Below, one piece after another: positions 7,807 to 15,844 of a stretch of DNA of 64,000 bases. Under the pieces are notes generated by a model. That model did no database searches, was not told the DNA's origin, and saw only the letters and a program-made list of their open reading frames with translations. The position numbers and the translations under genes are program-made. How positions within the stretch are numbered: the first letter of the stretch is position 1; the number at the start of each line of letters is the position of its first letter. The stretch covers positions 1-64,000 of the forward strand of contig JACRLQ010000091.1 in assembly GCA_016215155.1 (NCBI GenBank), written 5' to 3'. Source of the stretch: Nitrospirota bacterium (GTDB taxonomy: Bacteria > Nitrospirota > Thermodesulfovibrionia > Thermodesulfovibrionales > UBA6898).

Positions 7807-7846
7807 TAATTTGGAAATTAAGGCCGTAATAAAGCGCAATCCAACA

Positions 7847-7939
7847 CCTGTCCCCGCGCGGTATATATTCAAGCTGCCGGAGCTGTTCGGTCATCTTGTC
7901 ATAAAGAAGCGCAAGGTCCTCGTGAGTGATGAGATTGAT
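7847..7939 (-). pseudogene. Fragment of a trmJ-like gene (direct copy of 18437-18529)
   Basis: 93 bp align without gaps to the trmJ gene at 18437-18529 in the same orientation, with about 12 mismatches. Translated, 27 of 31 residues are identical (NLITHEDL, LLYDKMTE, QLEYIPRGDR). It has neither start nor stop of its own and joins the SecB-like gene at 7939-7941. The differences are mostly silent, which suggests a fragment of a related trmJ rather than random decay. See findings on the island boundary. Confidence 0.8.
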
Positions 7940-8376
7940 TAATTGTCAGCAGAAGGCGTACCAGTGGCCTGCTTAAGCTGTTCTTCGCGCTCTTTAGCTA
8001 ATTGAATAAAGTTAACAGGATTTAAATGAAGTGGCTGGAATCCTGCTCTTCTCGTTAAATCTGCGATTGTCTCTCTTATATAAGGGAACATTATTGCCGG
8101 ACAATTAACGTAAGAAAATTGGGTTAATATTTTTTCTTCAGGCATTTCATCAAACGTGAATAAAGCAGCCGACTCAACTTCAAAATAGTATGGAAGGTCA
8201 CCAGTAAGTTGCCTGACTCCAAGCAGGACAATTAACTGCTTTTCTTCTCTTCTAATTTCATGGTTTATTGCTAATTCAGGCTCAATTCTAACTTCAGTGG
8301 TTTCTTTCGGTTTAAATTCTCTATTAAGAGTAAAATTTACCTTAGTTAGAGCAAAATTGACAAACGTCATATTCAT
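7939..8376 (-). CDS. SecB-like chaperone of a toxin-antitoxin-chaperone cassette
   Basis: A 145-residue SecB-family protein. The diagnostic C-terminal half YVNCPAIMFPYIRETIADLT followed by GFQPLHLNPVNF matches SecB (CP.I.FPY.RE...L..R.GF..L.L.PVNF). Stand-alone SecB copies downstream of toxin-antitoxin pairs act as SecB-TA chaperones: they fold the antitoxin and so hold the toxin in check. It follows the MqsA-like antitoxin by 2 bp. Its stop codon coincides with the edge of the trmJ fragment. Confidence 0.8.
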   Translation of the reverse strand: MNMTFVNFALTKVNFTLNREFKPKETTEVRIEPELAINHEIRREEKQLIVLLGVRQLTGDLPYYFEVESAALFTFDEMPEEKILTQFSYVNCPAIMFPYIRETIADLTRRAGFQPLHLNPVNFIQLAKEREEQLKQATGTPSADN

Positions 8377-8378
8377 AA

Positions 8379-9020
8379 TTAAGCCGCAAGCGCCAATTCG
8401 TCATCAATACAACCTTGTGAGTTCTCAACATGTCCCGAATAATGAAGATTCATTTTATTTTGAATTGGCGGAGGATCACTTCTCCTGAAAGAAAATAAGG
8501 CTTTGACGATGCCAAATGTTCTTTTATTGATCATATCCTCTATCTTAAATGCAACACCAGGATCAATAGAGTGCTTTTTAGTAAGAAAATATGTTTTAAA
8601 GTTATCAAAGTCCTTTATAAACATTAAAACATCATTATGCGGTTCATCTTGAATCGCACCGGTTTCATATCTATGAATCGTAATTTCTCCCCAACCGAGC
8701 AAAAGAGCAAAGTTCTTTTGGCTAAGCTTATATTGCTTCCTAATTGCCCTAATCTCTTCGGGTTGAAGTAACCCTTTACGTATCCTATAATCTCTATAAG
8801 CAGCCTGGAACTTATCTTCTTCGTCTTGAATCGAATGAAAGTAATGATCGCCTTCTGGACAATAATGAATTTTTGAGGCAACCTCGATCTCAAGCCCTCG
8901 GACTTTCAATCTGTCTCTTGTCTCTCCATAACTTAAATCTCTTTCTATCTCACAAACCGGACATTCCTTATGAATTTTACTAATCTCTTTAAACGGCATT
9001 TTATCCTTTGTCATTTGCAT
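8379..9020 (-). CDS. MqsA-like antitoxin with extended C-terminus
   Basis: A 213-residue protein. The N-terminal zinc-binding region carries CPVC (about 20-23) and YCPEGDHYF; the middle is an XRE-type helix-turn-helix (IRAIRKQYKLSQKNFALLLG.GEITIHRYE). MqsA proteins are about 130 residues, so about 70 C-terminal residues are extra. In chaperone-dependent systems such a tail is the chaperone-addiction region, which would fit the SecB gene next door; that role is inferred. Its ATG overlaps the toxin stop (TAATG). Confidence 0.8.
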   Translation of the reverse strand: MQMTKDKMPFKEISKIHKECPVCEIERDLSYGETRDRLKVRGLEIEVASKIHYCPEGDHYFHSIQDEEDKFQAAYRDYRIRKGLLQPEEIRAIRKQYKLSQKNFALLLGWGEITIHRYETGAIQDEPHNDVLMFIKDFDNFKTYFLTKKHSIDPGVAFKIEDMINKRTFGIVKALFSFRRSDPPPIQNKMNLHYSGHVENSQGCIDDELALAA

Positions 9021-9385
9021 TACCCTTTCTTTTTGTAGGGATATGTTATTTTATGTTCAGGAAAATGGAATGACATACACCTTCCTTTGTTACAGTATAC
9101 AGCGACTTTTATATAAATTTCATAGCCGTAGACATATTTCCCAAATTCCCACCACTCTTTGTTAGTAATGCCATCATAATCTGGAGAAGGACCTTTATAA
9201 TAATCTTCCACTTTTAAACTTCTGATCTCTTCCATTCGATGCTTAGGGGTAATCCCCAAGATTGCAAGCGTATCATCATTATTTGAATTAATTCTAGGGA
9301 TTACGCTTCCATCCCAACAGGATTTAAAGTTTTTGAGGAAGTGTTCAATATCCTCCTTAAGTGCAATGCTATTAGACCGCCCCAC
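9020..9385 (-). CDS. MqsR-family mRNA interferase toxin
   Basis: A 121-residue protein whose pattern (LAILGITPKHRMEEIRSLKVEDYYKGP; WWEFGKYVYGYEIYIKV; SFHFPEH) fits the MqsR-like toxin group. The only upstream start in frame is GTG 9385 with no ribosome-binding site. An AAGGAGG at 9361-9355 lies inside the frame, so the true start could be slightly later. Order toxin-antitoxin-chaperone is the classical TAC arrangement. A promoter and two palindromes lie upstream. Confidence 0.75.
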   Translation of the reverse strand: MGRSNSIALKEDIEHFLKNFKSCWDGSVIPRINSNNDDTLAILGITPKHRMEEIRSLKVEDYYKGPSPDYDGITNKEWWEFGKYVYGYEIYIKVAVYCNKGRCMSFHFPEHKITYPYKKKG

Positions 9386-9390
9386 AGGGC

Positions 9391-9407
9391 ATAGTATATC
9401 ATACTAT
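9391..9407. promoter_or_regulatory. Candidate TAC operator 1
   Basis: ATAGTAT-ATC-ATACTAT, perfect 7-bp arms, 6 bp before the toxin GTG and downstream of the predicted promoter. Confidence 0.5.
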
Positions 9408-9426
9408 TGAGTCCAAGGACCGACCC

Positions 9427-9456
9427 ATTATAAAAAAGGGCAGGTTGAAAAGTAAA
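9427..9456 (-). promoter_or_regulatory. Sigma-70 promoter of the TAC operon
   Basis: On the minus strand TTTACT (9456-9451) and a perfect TATAAT (9432-9427) are 18 bp apart, facing the toxin gene. Confidence 0.55.
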
Positions 9457-9462
9457 GCTAAA

Positions 9463-9480
9463 TACTATCATATGATAATA
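9463..9480. promoter_or_regulatory. Candidate TAC operator 2
   Basis: Contains the perfect palindrome ATCATATGAT (9467-9476) extended by partial matches, just upstream of the -35 box. It shares a TATCATA/ATCATA core with operator 1. The rest of the 9386-9595 gap shows nothing recognisable. Confidence 0.45.
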
Positions 9481-9595
9481 TTTACACTATCACACATCAG
9501 GGGTTATTGCAAATAACTAAAGTTAATTGTTTGTTAATGAAAACCGTGGACACCAAAGTCAGATGACCCGACTCCCATACGAGACCTTATAAATA

Positions 9596-10309
9596 TCAAT
9601 AGCTCCAATTTTCATGCCGCAAAGGGCTTCTATTCAATTCTTCTTTAAAAAAGCGCCACTTTGGTAGAAACCTGTCAATATGAGCAATAAATCTTTCATT
9701 ATGGTGTCTCTCCAAAAGATGCACCATCTCATGCACAACGATATATTCCAGGCATTCTCCCGGTTTTTTAGCAAGCTCAAGGTTCAGCCAGATCCTTTTG
9801 GCCTCACGATTACAGGTACCCCATTTAGTCCTCATTTTCTTGATCCCAAACTCATTGACCCGAACATTCATCTTCTTTTCCCATTTTCGAATGAGAGCCG
9901 GCAAAGAGCCTTTTAATTGCTGCCGGTACCATTCATCCAAAATGGATTTCATTTTCTCATTGCTTGACAGTGGTCGAACATGCAATTCAATTTTGTGGTG
10001 TTTGAGTTCAACCCTGGGGGGCGCATCCCGCTCAACAATTTGAAGTAAATAGCGTTTTCCGTTGAAGTAATGACTTTCCCTATTTAGAAACTCCCTCGGA
10101 GCTTCGCGTGCCTGATTTCTCAGTTTGGTTTGCTGCTTCTTTATCCAGCTTAGTTTTGAAATCGCAAATACGCGGATGGTGTCCAAGTCCATTCTTGTTG
10201 GCGCTGAAATCCTTATCCTTCCGGTTGGCGGATAGACACTCAGGTGAATATTTTTGATATCCTTCTGTACAACATCAATGGCAATGTTGCCTAACTGTAA
10301 CCGGTCCAT
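9596..10309 (-). CDS. YgjP-like zinc metallopeptidase (DUF45 / SprT-like fold)
   Basis: A 237-residue protein with the metal site VVHEMVHLLERHHNERF (HExxH plus a downstream histidine), and the preceding MRTKWGTCN and LNLELAKKP motifs typical of DUF45/YgjP proteins. These are very often encoded right after hsdR of type I systems. Here the gap to hsdR is 1 bp, so co-transcription is likely. A proteolytic role in restriction control is plausible but unproven. Confidence 0.85.
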   Translation of the reverse strand: MDRLQLGNIAIDVVQKDIKNIHLSVYPPTGRIRISAPTRMDLDTIRVFAISKLSWIKKQQTKLRNQAREAPREFLNRESHYFNGKRYLLQIVERDAPPRVELKHHKIELHVRPLSSNEKMKSILDEWYRQQLKGSLPALIRKWEKKMNVRVNEFGIKKMRTKWGTCNREAKRIWLNLELAKKPGECLEYIVVHEMVHLLERHHNERFIAHIDRFLPKWRFFKEELNRSPLRHENWSY

Positions 10310-10310
10310 A

Positions 10311-13300
10311 TCAGTACTCGCTCTGTTCTTTTACAATCGGGAATATTCTCTCCACCTCTTTTTCATTACCAAGGACCTCAAATAATTTGCTCTTAATAAC
10401 CCTTTCCTTGGTTTCGTTCCCTTTCCAGTTGTCCGGCCTGTATGTGAGGATTTCTTGATGAATTGCCAAAGCCAGACCTTTATTTTCACCTAAATTATTG
10501 TATAGCGCCCTTTTGGCAGGCGTATTTAAGGCATCCGGGGTACTTTCGCTTTTTCCTTCCTTCACCTTTTTCGCCAGATCAGTAATCTTTACTAAATACT
10601 CTTCATAGCTGATGGCGTTGGCCTTGCGTTCTTTAATGATCAAATCAAGCAGCTTCGACATCTCTTCAAAAAAAGCCGGGTCGATTAAATGTTCCTTGAT
10701 TATTTTGCGGCGCACATTGTTTTCAATGGTTTCAGCAACAGCCTCCTTATTTGCCTGTAAGCCTTTCGGCAAACTGCCAATGGCATCGGCAATGCCGGTA
10801 TTAACAATAATATCTAACAGAGTCAGGTCTCCGAATGGTGATATCTTTTTAGGCTCATCCGCCTGAATATAATTATCAATCAGATGCCGCATATCGGCCT
10901 CATAGGTCTTTAAGTCCAGGGTTTCGCCGCTTGCTTTTCTGATTTCCTCACGCAAATTCAAATAAAAGTCGATTTGCTTCTTGATATCCGTAATCTCTTT
11001 TTCTGAATAACCTGCCGCTTCCATCTCATCTGCAATGCCGGCATAGGCCCTTATCAATCCCACCGTTGCCTTGTAGAGTGCCGTCCTTTGCACCTCACGG
11101 CTTTTCAGTTCGTCGGGTATCTCTGTATTGCCGCAGAAGTAGCGGATATAAGCCAGGGTATCTTTTGGCCGGGTAACCGGCTCACAGAGCAAGGCAATTT
11201 CTTCCAGGGTATTATCAAGGCGTTCACGGCCCTTTTTCAGGCGGTCCTGCAACAGAATATCGCAGTCTGCTTTTTCAAATACGTCATAATCCAGCTCAGA
11301 GGTATACACCACCACAGCATCTTCAACTTTTCGGAATAGGTCTTTGTAGTCCACGATGTAACCGAACTGTTTATCATCGGTATCCAGACGGTTTACCCGG
11401 CAGATCGCCTGAAACAGACCATGGTCCTGCATGGATTTATCGATATACAGGTAGGTACAGGGCGGCGCATCAAAACCGACCAAAAGCTTTGCCACAACAA
11501 CGAGTAGTCTCATATTCGCCGGTTCTTTTACAAATTTATCCTTAACATCATCTTCATATGATTCGGTTTTGGTTTTGTTCGGCATTGCTTTTACGTCTTT
11601 CAACAAATCCGTATAAATCTTAAAGATGAACTCTTTCTCGGTTTCAGTATTAGCCCCGGTGTCTTCGGTGGTGATATCTCCGGTGATTGGGTTATAGGAT
11701 GTGACGACGGCGCACTTGCCTCTCAGTTCGGTTTTCTGAAACAGTTCCAAATAGCGGCAGGCCTCATAAATACTGGAAGCCACCAGGATGGCATTTCCTC
11801 TTTCGGAATTAAGCCGTGGCTTGACGTTGAAATCGAAAATTATGTCGCTTACCACCTTTTCCATGCGGGAGTGGGAACTGAGCACTTTCTGCAAGGTGCC
11901 CCATTTCTTTTTCAGCTCCGATTTCTGAAAATCGTTTAACCCCTTGGTCTTGGATTCAAACCAGGCATCTATTTTTTCGGATGAAGAAATCTTCTGGTCA
12001 ATGTCCCGCGCTTCGTAAATCAAATCCAGCACTACTTCATCTGTAACGGCCTCATTGAACTTGTAGGTGTGGATATACTTGCCGAATACTTCCAGGCTGG
12101 TCTGTTTATCCTTTTTCAAGAGCGGGGTGCCTGTGAACCCGATAAAGATGGCGCTGGGCAGCATCGCCTTCATTGTACGGTGCAGCTTGCCGCTTTGGGT
12201 ACGGTGACATTCATCGACAAATAAAAATAGCTCTCCAAACGCATTGGTAGGTTGGCTCTCCAGTTCTTTGATGAACTCCTCAAAGTTATCGACTCCCTTC
12301 TTGCCGAACTTATGTACAAGTGAACAGAGCAGCCTTGGTTTGGCCTGCCCCAGCTGCACCATTAAATCTCGACCGCTAGTTGTGCGTTTGATCGGTTCCC
12401 CAGTCTCGTTAAAGACCCGCTCGATCTGTTTATCCAGTTCATCCCGGTCGGTAATGATGGCAATACGGGCGTTGGGGTTGTCCTCTAAAATCCATTTGGC
12501 GAGGAGCACCATGACAATGCTCTTGCCGCTCCCTTGTGTGTGCCAAATGATACCGCCCTCACGCCTGCGGATGTGTTCCTGCGCGGCCTTGATGCCAAAG
12601 TACTGATGTGCACGCGGCAGTTTTTTAATGCCGCCGTCAAAGAGCACAAAGTCGTGGATGATCTCAATGAGCCGCTTTTTATTGCATATCCTGAGCAGGT
12701 ATTTATCCAACTGCAAACGGCTGACATCCTCTACATCTTCCTTCCAATTTAGGAAGAACTTTTCCGGCGTGCCTATGGCGCCGTAGCGCAAGCCTTCAGT
12801 GTCATTTCCGGCAAGCACAAACTGCACCGTTGAGAAAAAAGAACCGATAAATTCTTTCTGCTGGTTGACAATGCTCTGTCTGATCCCGTCACCGATAGAG
12901 ACGGTGCTGCGTTTGAGTTCCAGCACGGCGACGGCAATCCCGTTGACGTAGAGGACAATATCAGGGCGTTTTTCATGATTTCCAAGGAAGGTGACCTCCT
13001 CTGCAATGGCAAAGTCGTTGTTTTCGGGCTTTTGCCAATTGATGAGGTGAACAGTTTCAAAATTCTCGCCGGCTTCAGCTTTTACCTGAACACCATAGCG
13101 AAGCAGTTTGTAAACATTTTTATTGTTGGTATAAAGACTTTCGTTGTAATTATTGGCTGTAACCCGCAACTCGTACAGTGCCTTGGCAATCTGGGTTCGG
13201 CTGTATCTCTTTTTTGTAAGGTAGGCGGTTAAGAGTTCTTCCTCAATATTGCTGTTATTGTAGCGATCTTCCCGATTGCCGAGATAGGTGTATTTCAGGT

Positions 13301-13364
13301 CATCTCTGAATAATCGTACCACCCGGTTTTGTGTGAGTCGTTCCGGTTGGCCTACCTGGCTCAC
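10311..13364 (-). CDS. hsdR: Type I restriction enzyme HsdR subunit
   Basis: 1017 residues, full length. An N-terminal PD-(D/E)xK nuclease (Asp135 in RPDIVLYV; Glu149 and Lys151 in LELKRS) is followed by a superfamily 2 helicase motor with Walker A GSGKS (278-282), a DECH box in FVDECHRTQSGK, a GFTGTPL motif, and motif VI in AICRVNRLD. It cuts and translocates DNA when HsdM/HsdS meet unmodified target. It starts at GTG 13364, whose GTGA overlaps the stop of the upstream wHTH frame, implying translational coupling. The product appears intact. Confidence 0.92.
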   Translation of the reverse strand: MSQVGQPERLTQNRVVRLFRDDLKYTYLGNREDRYNNSNIEEELLTAYLTKKRYSRTQIAKALYELRVTANNYNESLYTNNKNVYKLLRYGVQVKAEAGENFETVHLINWQKPENNDFAIAEEVTFLGNHEKRPDIVLYVNGIAVAVLELKRSTVSIGDGIRQSIVNQQKEFIGSFFSTVQFVLAGNDTEGLRYGAIGTPEKFFLNWKEDVEDVSRLQLDKYLLRICNKKRLIEIIHDFVLFDGGIKKLPRAHQYFGIKAAQEHIRRREGGIIWHTQGSGKSIVMVLLAKWILEDNPNARIAIITDRDELDKQIERVFNETGEPIKRTTSGRDLMVQLGQAKPRLLCSLVHKFGKKGVDNFEEFIKELESQPTNAFGELFLFVDECHRTQSGKLHRTMKAMLPSAIFIGFTGTPLLKKDKQTSLEVFGKYIHTYKFNEAVTDEVVLDLIYEARDIDQKISSSEKIDAWFESKTKGLNDFQKSELKKKWGTLQKVLSSHSRMEKVVSDIIFDFNVKPRLNSERGNAILVASSIYEACRYLELFQKTELRGKCAVVTSYNPITGDITTEDTGANTETEKEFIFKIYTDLLKDVKAMPNKTKTESYEDDVKDKFVKEPANMRLLVVVAKLLVGFDAPPCTYLYIDKSMQDHGLFQAICRVNRLDTDDKQFGYIVDYKDLFRKVEDAVVVYTSELDYDVFEKADCDILLQDRLKKGRERLDNTLEEIALLCEPVTRPKDTLAYIRYFCGNTEIPDELKSREVQRTALYKATVGLIRAYAGIADEMEAAGYSEKEITDIKKQIDFYLNLREEIRKASGETLDLKTYEADMRHLIDNYIQADEPKKISPFGDLTLLDIIVNTGIADAIGSLPKGLQANKEAVAETIENNVRRKIIKEHLIDPAFFEEMSKLLDLIIKERKANAISYEEYLVKITDLAKKVKEGKSESTPDALNTPAKRALYNNLGENKGLALAIHQEILTYRPDNWKGNETKERVIKSKLFEVLGNEKEVERIFPIVKEQSEY

Positions 13365-13666
13365 GATTTTTCCTCAATTGTTTTCCAATATCCGCCTTTG
13401 GCAGGCCCTATGCGTTGAAGAATTCCCTCTTTCTTCATACGCATGATTTGCCATTCAATTCCCTTTTTGGTAATTCCTATTCTTTTGGACATTTCCTCAG
13501 TAGAAACTGAGGGGTCCTCCGAAATCAGATCCAGGATTTTCTCCCTAGTTTTTATCCTAGTTTTCTCCCTAGGTACAAGGGCGGGTTTGGAACCCGCCCC
13601 TACAAAATCCCGAACAATTGTCATTTCATTTTCCCTTACGTGCATTGATGAAAATTGGAAATGCAT
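13361..13666 (-). CDS. Winged-helix fragment with REP-derived N-terminus
   Basis: The C-terminal 65 residues (KTREKILDLISEDPSVSTEE; RIGITKKGIEWQIMRMKKEG; RIGPAKGGYW) match the winged-helix tail of COG2865/AlbA-type ATP-binding proteins that often sit in hsd operons. The N-terminal part is made of a palindromic element (VGAGSKPALV from 13579-13603) and the spacer of a composite repeat. So a larger gene seems to have been cut by a repeat insertion, leaving its tail under a new start. The stop overlaps the hsdR GTG, so its translation may still matter for hsdR expression. It could be a pseudogene. Confidence 0.55.
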   Translation of the reverse strand: MHFQFSSMHVRENEMTIVRDFVGAGSKPALVPREKTRIKTREKILDLISEDPSVSTEEMSKRIGITKKGIEWQIMRMKKEGILQRIGPAKGGYWKTIEEKS

Positions 13667-13696
13667 TTCCCGTAGGGGCAGGTTCCAAACCTGCCC
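13579..13696. repeat. Composite REP element (BIME-like), copy 1
   Basis: Two inverted palindromes, 13579-13603 (GGGCGGGTTTGGAACCCGCC + CCTAC) and 13672-13696 (GTAGGGGCAGGTTCC..CCTGCCC), bracket a spacer containing ATTGATGAAAA. The same layout recurs at 14455-14595 on the other side of RAYT 2. Confidence 0.8.
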
Positions 13697-13719
13697 TGTC
13701 TTGTCTTTTTTTGCCCTTC

Positions 13720-14415
13720 TTATTTCTTATATGCAGGATTATTTTCATCAGAGTCCCATTTTAAAGGATTATTGATAATGTATTCAGCAATCCGAAGATA
13801 ATCACTTTCATTACGAATAATGTGCTCGTAATAATTACGTTGCCATAGAGGAACGCCTGGCATTTTACGGAAATTGTTAATCCGGCGCGCAGAAAATGTT
13901 TTGAATTGTCGGACAATTTCAGGCAACCCATGTTTTTTCCCCGTAGGGGCAGGTTCTAAACCTGCCCGGTTTTGTCCGTCGGCAGAGGAGATTGCGATGA
14001 TACCATGGACGTGATTCGGCATGACAACAAATACATCCAATTCAATACCGTTTATGTGATTTACCAAATCGCACCATGTGTATTCAACCAATTGCCCCAT
14101 TTCGTTGAGATTCATCCGGGCGTTGATGGATATCGGAAATGTATGTTTCGTAGGGGCAGGTTCCAAACCTGCCCTGTTTTGTCCTGCCAGTTTTATTTCT
14201 GCTGTGGGTGGGACATGGACAGGTGAAACAAGGGCGGGTTTGAAAACAAGGGCGGGTTTGGAAACAAGGGCGGGTTTGGAACCCGCCCCTACGGTTCCGA
14301 ACAAACATGCCTTCCCATGTGTACATATGGTGATAAAATATGCGCCATTTTGCGAATAATCGTATTCTTTCAACCGGATGGACATGCGCCTATGAATATC
14401 GGGATTGTATGTCAT
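13720..14415 (-). CDS. REP-associated tyrosine transposase (RAYT 2)
   Basis: 231 residues, paralogous to RAYT 1: MTYNPDIHRRMSIRLKEYDYS start, HUH motif in VMPNHVHGIIAI, and tyrosine region NYYEHIIRNESDYLRIAEYI. Three palindromic stretches are translated inside it as VGAGSKPALV repeats and two RAGLEPAPT inserts. The gene sits between hsdS and the wHTH/hsdR genes of the restriction operon and is bracketed by matching composite repeats, as expected if the whole unit moved in. Whether the insert-laden enzyme is active cannot be told from sequence. Confidence 0.85.
   Translation of the reverse strand: MTYNPDIHRRMSIRLKEYDYSQNGAYFITICTHGKACLFGTVGAGSKPALVSKPALVFKPALVSPVHVPPTAEIKLAGQNRAGLEPAPTKHTFPISINARMNLNEMGQLVEYTWCDLVNHINGIELDVFVVMPNHVHGIIAISSADGQNRAGLEPAPTGKKHGLPEIVRQFKTFSARRINNFRKMPGVPLWQRNYYEHIIRNESDYLRIAEYIINNPLKWDSDENNPAYKK
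13943..13967. repeat. REP-like palindrome in RAYT 2
   Basis: GTAGGGGCAGGTT..AACCTGCCC, read in frame as NRAGLEPAPT. Confidence 0.8.
14150..14174. repeat. REP-like palindrome in RAYT 2
   Basis: GTAGGGGCAGGTTCC..CCTGCCC, read in frame as NRAGLEPAPT, the same peptide as the unit at 13943. Confidence 0.8.
14229..14292. repeat. Triplicated half-palindrome in RAYT 2
   Basis: Three tandem copies of an 18-bp half unit (AGGGCGGGTTT starting at 14231, 14249 and 14267) end in a closing arm AACCCGCCCCTAC. The 18-bp period keeps the frame and gives the peptide repeats SKPALV / FKPALV. Confidence 0.85.
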
Positions 14416-14454
14416 ATATCATCACCTGCGGCGGGTTGAACATTGCCGGGTGAA

Positions 14455-14595
14455 ACAAGGGCGGGTTCGAGAAGAAGGGCGGGTTTGGAACCCGCCCCTA
14501 CAATATCCACGGACATATGTAATATCATCTTCCCGTACATGAATTGATGAAAATCATGATTGTAATTTCCGTAGGGGCAGGTTCCAAACCTGCCC
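14455..14595. repeat. Composite REP element (BIME-like), copy 2
   Basis: Palindromes at 14455-14501 (a half unit plus a full unit) and 14571-14595 bracket a spacer with GAATTGATGAAAAT, clearly related to copy 1. It fills the space between RAYT 2 and hsdS. A 78-codon open frame here consists mostly of repeat and is not called as a gene. Confidence 0.8.
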
Positions 14596-14644
14596 TGTCT
14601 TTTCTTTCCCGATTTATTCACGTCATTTTTTAAATCCACCCGTT

Positions 14645-15844
14645 TCATACCAACCGTATCCTCCCAGTCAAAAGCTCCTGCATCATCCCCTGCTTGATCT
14701 GTTTGTATTTGGCAAGTTTGATTCTCAGCGCCTCAATCTCTGCATCCATGTCGCTGAGGATGGTGGCAATGCGGGTTTGCTCGTTTAATTGAGGCAAAAA
14801 TGCCGGATAATTACCTACTGCTTCCTGTGAAAGTCCAAAAAATGTAGTGCCGGACTTGCTGAGTTCTATATGTTCATTGAAAGATTTTGATGATAATTGA
14901 TAATAAAGAAATTTCGGATCGTAACTATTCTGAATAGGTCGGAAAACAATCAAATGGCTATTCAAGGTTGCTTTACCTGGATATGGAATCTTATCTACAA
15001 ACAAAAGTTTTCCAATGGTTCCATCCTTAGTCATCAAGACATCGTTCTGCTTTAATTGAATTTCTTTAGCAATTTGGTATCTCTCAAAGGAGACATGATA
15101 TACCTCATCCCATCGAATTGCCCCATCTTTGAAATTCATACCCGTAATGAGGAATGGGTCATCAGCATTCATTGTAAATTCAGTTTGCTTTAGTCCTTGC
15201 CATCCTATTCTCCCCTTCATGAAAGACACTTCCCTTAAAGGTTCCCTCTCCCACCCTTCTTTGGGTTTGAGCAGTTCCTGCATGGCTCCCTGCTTGATGT
15301 TGCGTTTTTTGGCAATGAGTCTTTCCAGGGATTGGATCAGCGCATCGGCGTCGCTTAAGGCGGTGGCAATGGCGGTTTGTTCGGCTTTGGTGGGAGGGAG
15401 AACTACAGGGATGCCGAAACATGTTTGTTTATTCAGTTTTGGCTGAGCGGTGCCCGAGTTGTATCGTTCGTAGTTAAGCGATTCGAGAAAGTCTGTCAGG
15501 AAGCCAATGCTAATGTCTGGCTTTGGTTTGAGAACGTGGGCGTGGTTGTTGACCCATGCCTTCCCTGAGATACGAAAAGCGAGTCGACAATTCCGGCTAA
15601 GAATATTTTCGCCGTCTTCGCCCAAGAGAATTAAATCTTCGTTGAAGAGGTAGTCGTTCACATAATCAACGATTCCGGAAGCTCCGTAGTATGGAATTGA
15701 GCCTCGCATTTTTGCGCGATCAGCATCCTTCACTGGCCGTCTCTTTCCATCAAGGAAAGTAACGACTTCGCCAAGTGGTCGAAGATCCCAATCCTCCGGA
15801 ATCACCCCCACCTCAGTCTGCTTATAACCCTTCCTTACGCCCAC
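14645..15844 (-). CDS. hsdS: Type I restriction specificity subunit HsdS
   Basis: 399 residues starting at GTG 15844 (VRKGYKQTEVGVIPEDW, the usual HsdS opening). Two target-recognition domains are separated by the conserved repeat LPPTKAEQTAIATALSDADALIQSLERLIAKKRNIKQG-type helices, repeated at the C-terminus as LNEQTRIATILSDMDAEIEAL. The start overlaps the hsdM end by 10 bp, so HsdM and HsdS are translationally coupled. Unlike the orphan copy it contains no palindromes. Confidence 0.92.
   Translation of the reverse strand: MGVRKGYKQTEVGVIPEDWDLRPLGEVVTFLDGKRRPVKDADRAKMRGSIPYYGASGIVDYVNDYLFNEDLILLGEDGENILSRNCRLAFRISGKAWVNNHAHVLKPKPDISIGFLTDFLESLNYERYNSGTAQPKLNKQTCFGIPVVLPPTKAEQTAIATALSDADALIQSLERLIAKKRNIKQGAMQELLKPKEGWEREPLREVSFMKGRIGWQGLKQTEFTMNADDPFLITGMNFKDGAIRWDEVYHVSFERYQIAKEIQLKQNDVLMTKDGTIGKLLFVDKIPYPGKATLNSHLIVFRPIQNSYDPKFLYYQLSSKSFNEHIELSKSGTTFFGLSQEAVGNYPAFLPQLNEQTRIATILSDMDAEIEALRIKLAKYKQIKQGMMQELLTGRIRLV

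Noticed and set aside
14229-14292. Three 18-bp tandem repeats, considered as a CRISPR array.
   Set aside because: There are no unique spacers; the units are direct tandem halves of the REP-like palindrome and are translated. No cas genes nearby.
14412-14648. A 78-codon open frame between hsdS and RAYT 2, with ATGA overlaps to both neighbours.
   Set aside because: It is composed almost wholly of palindromic repeat and spacer; the peptide has no other content. Listed as repeat instead.
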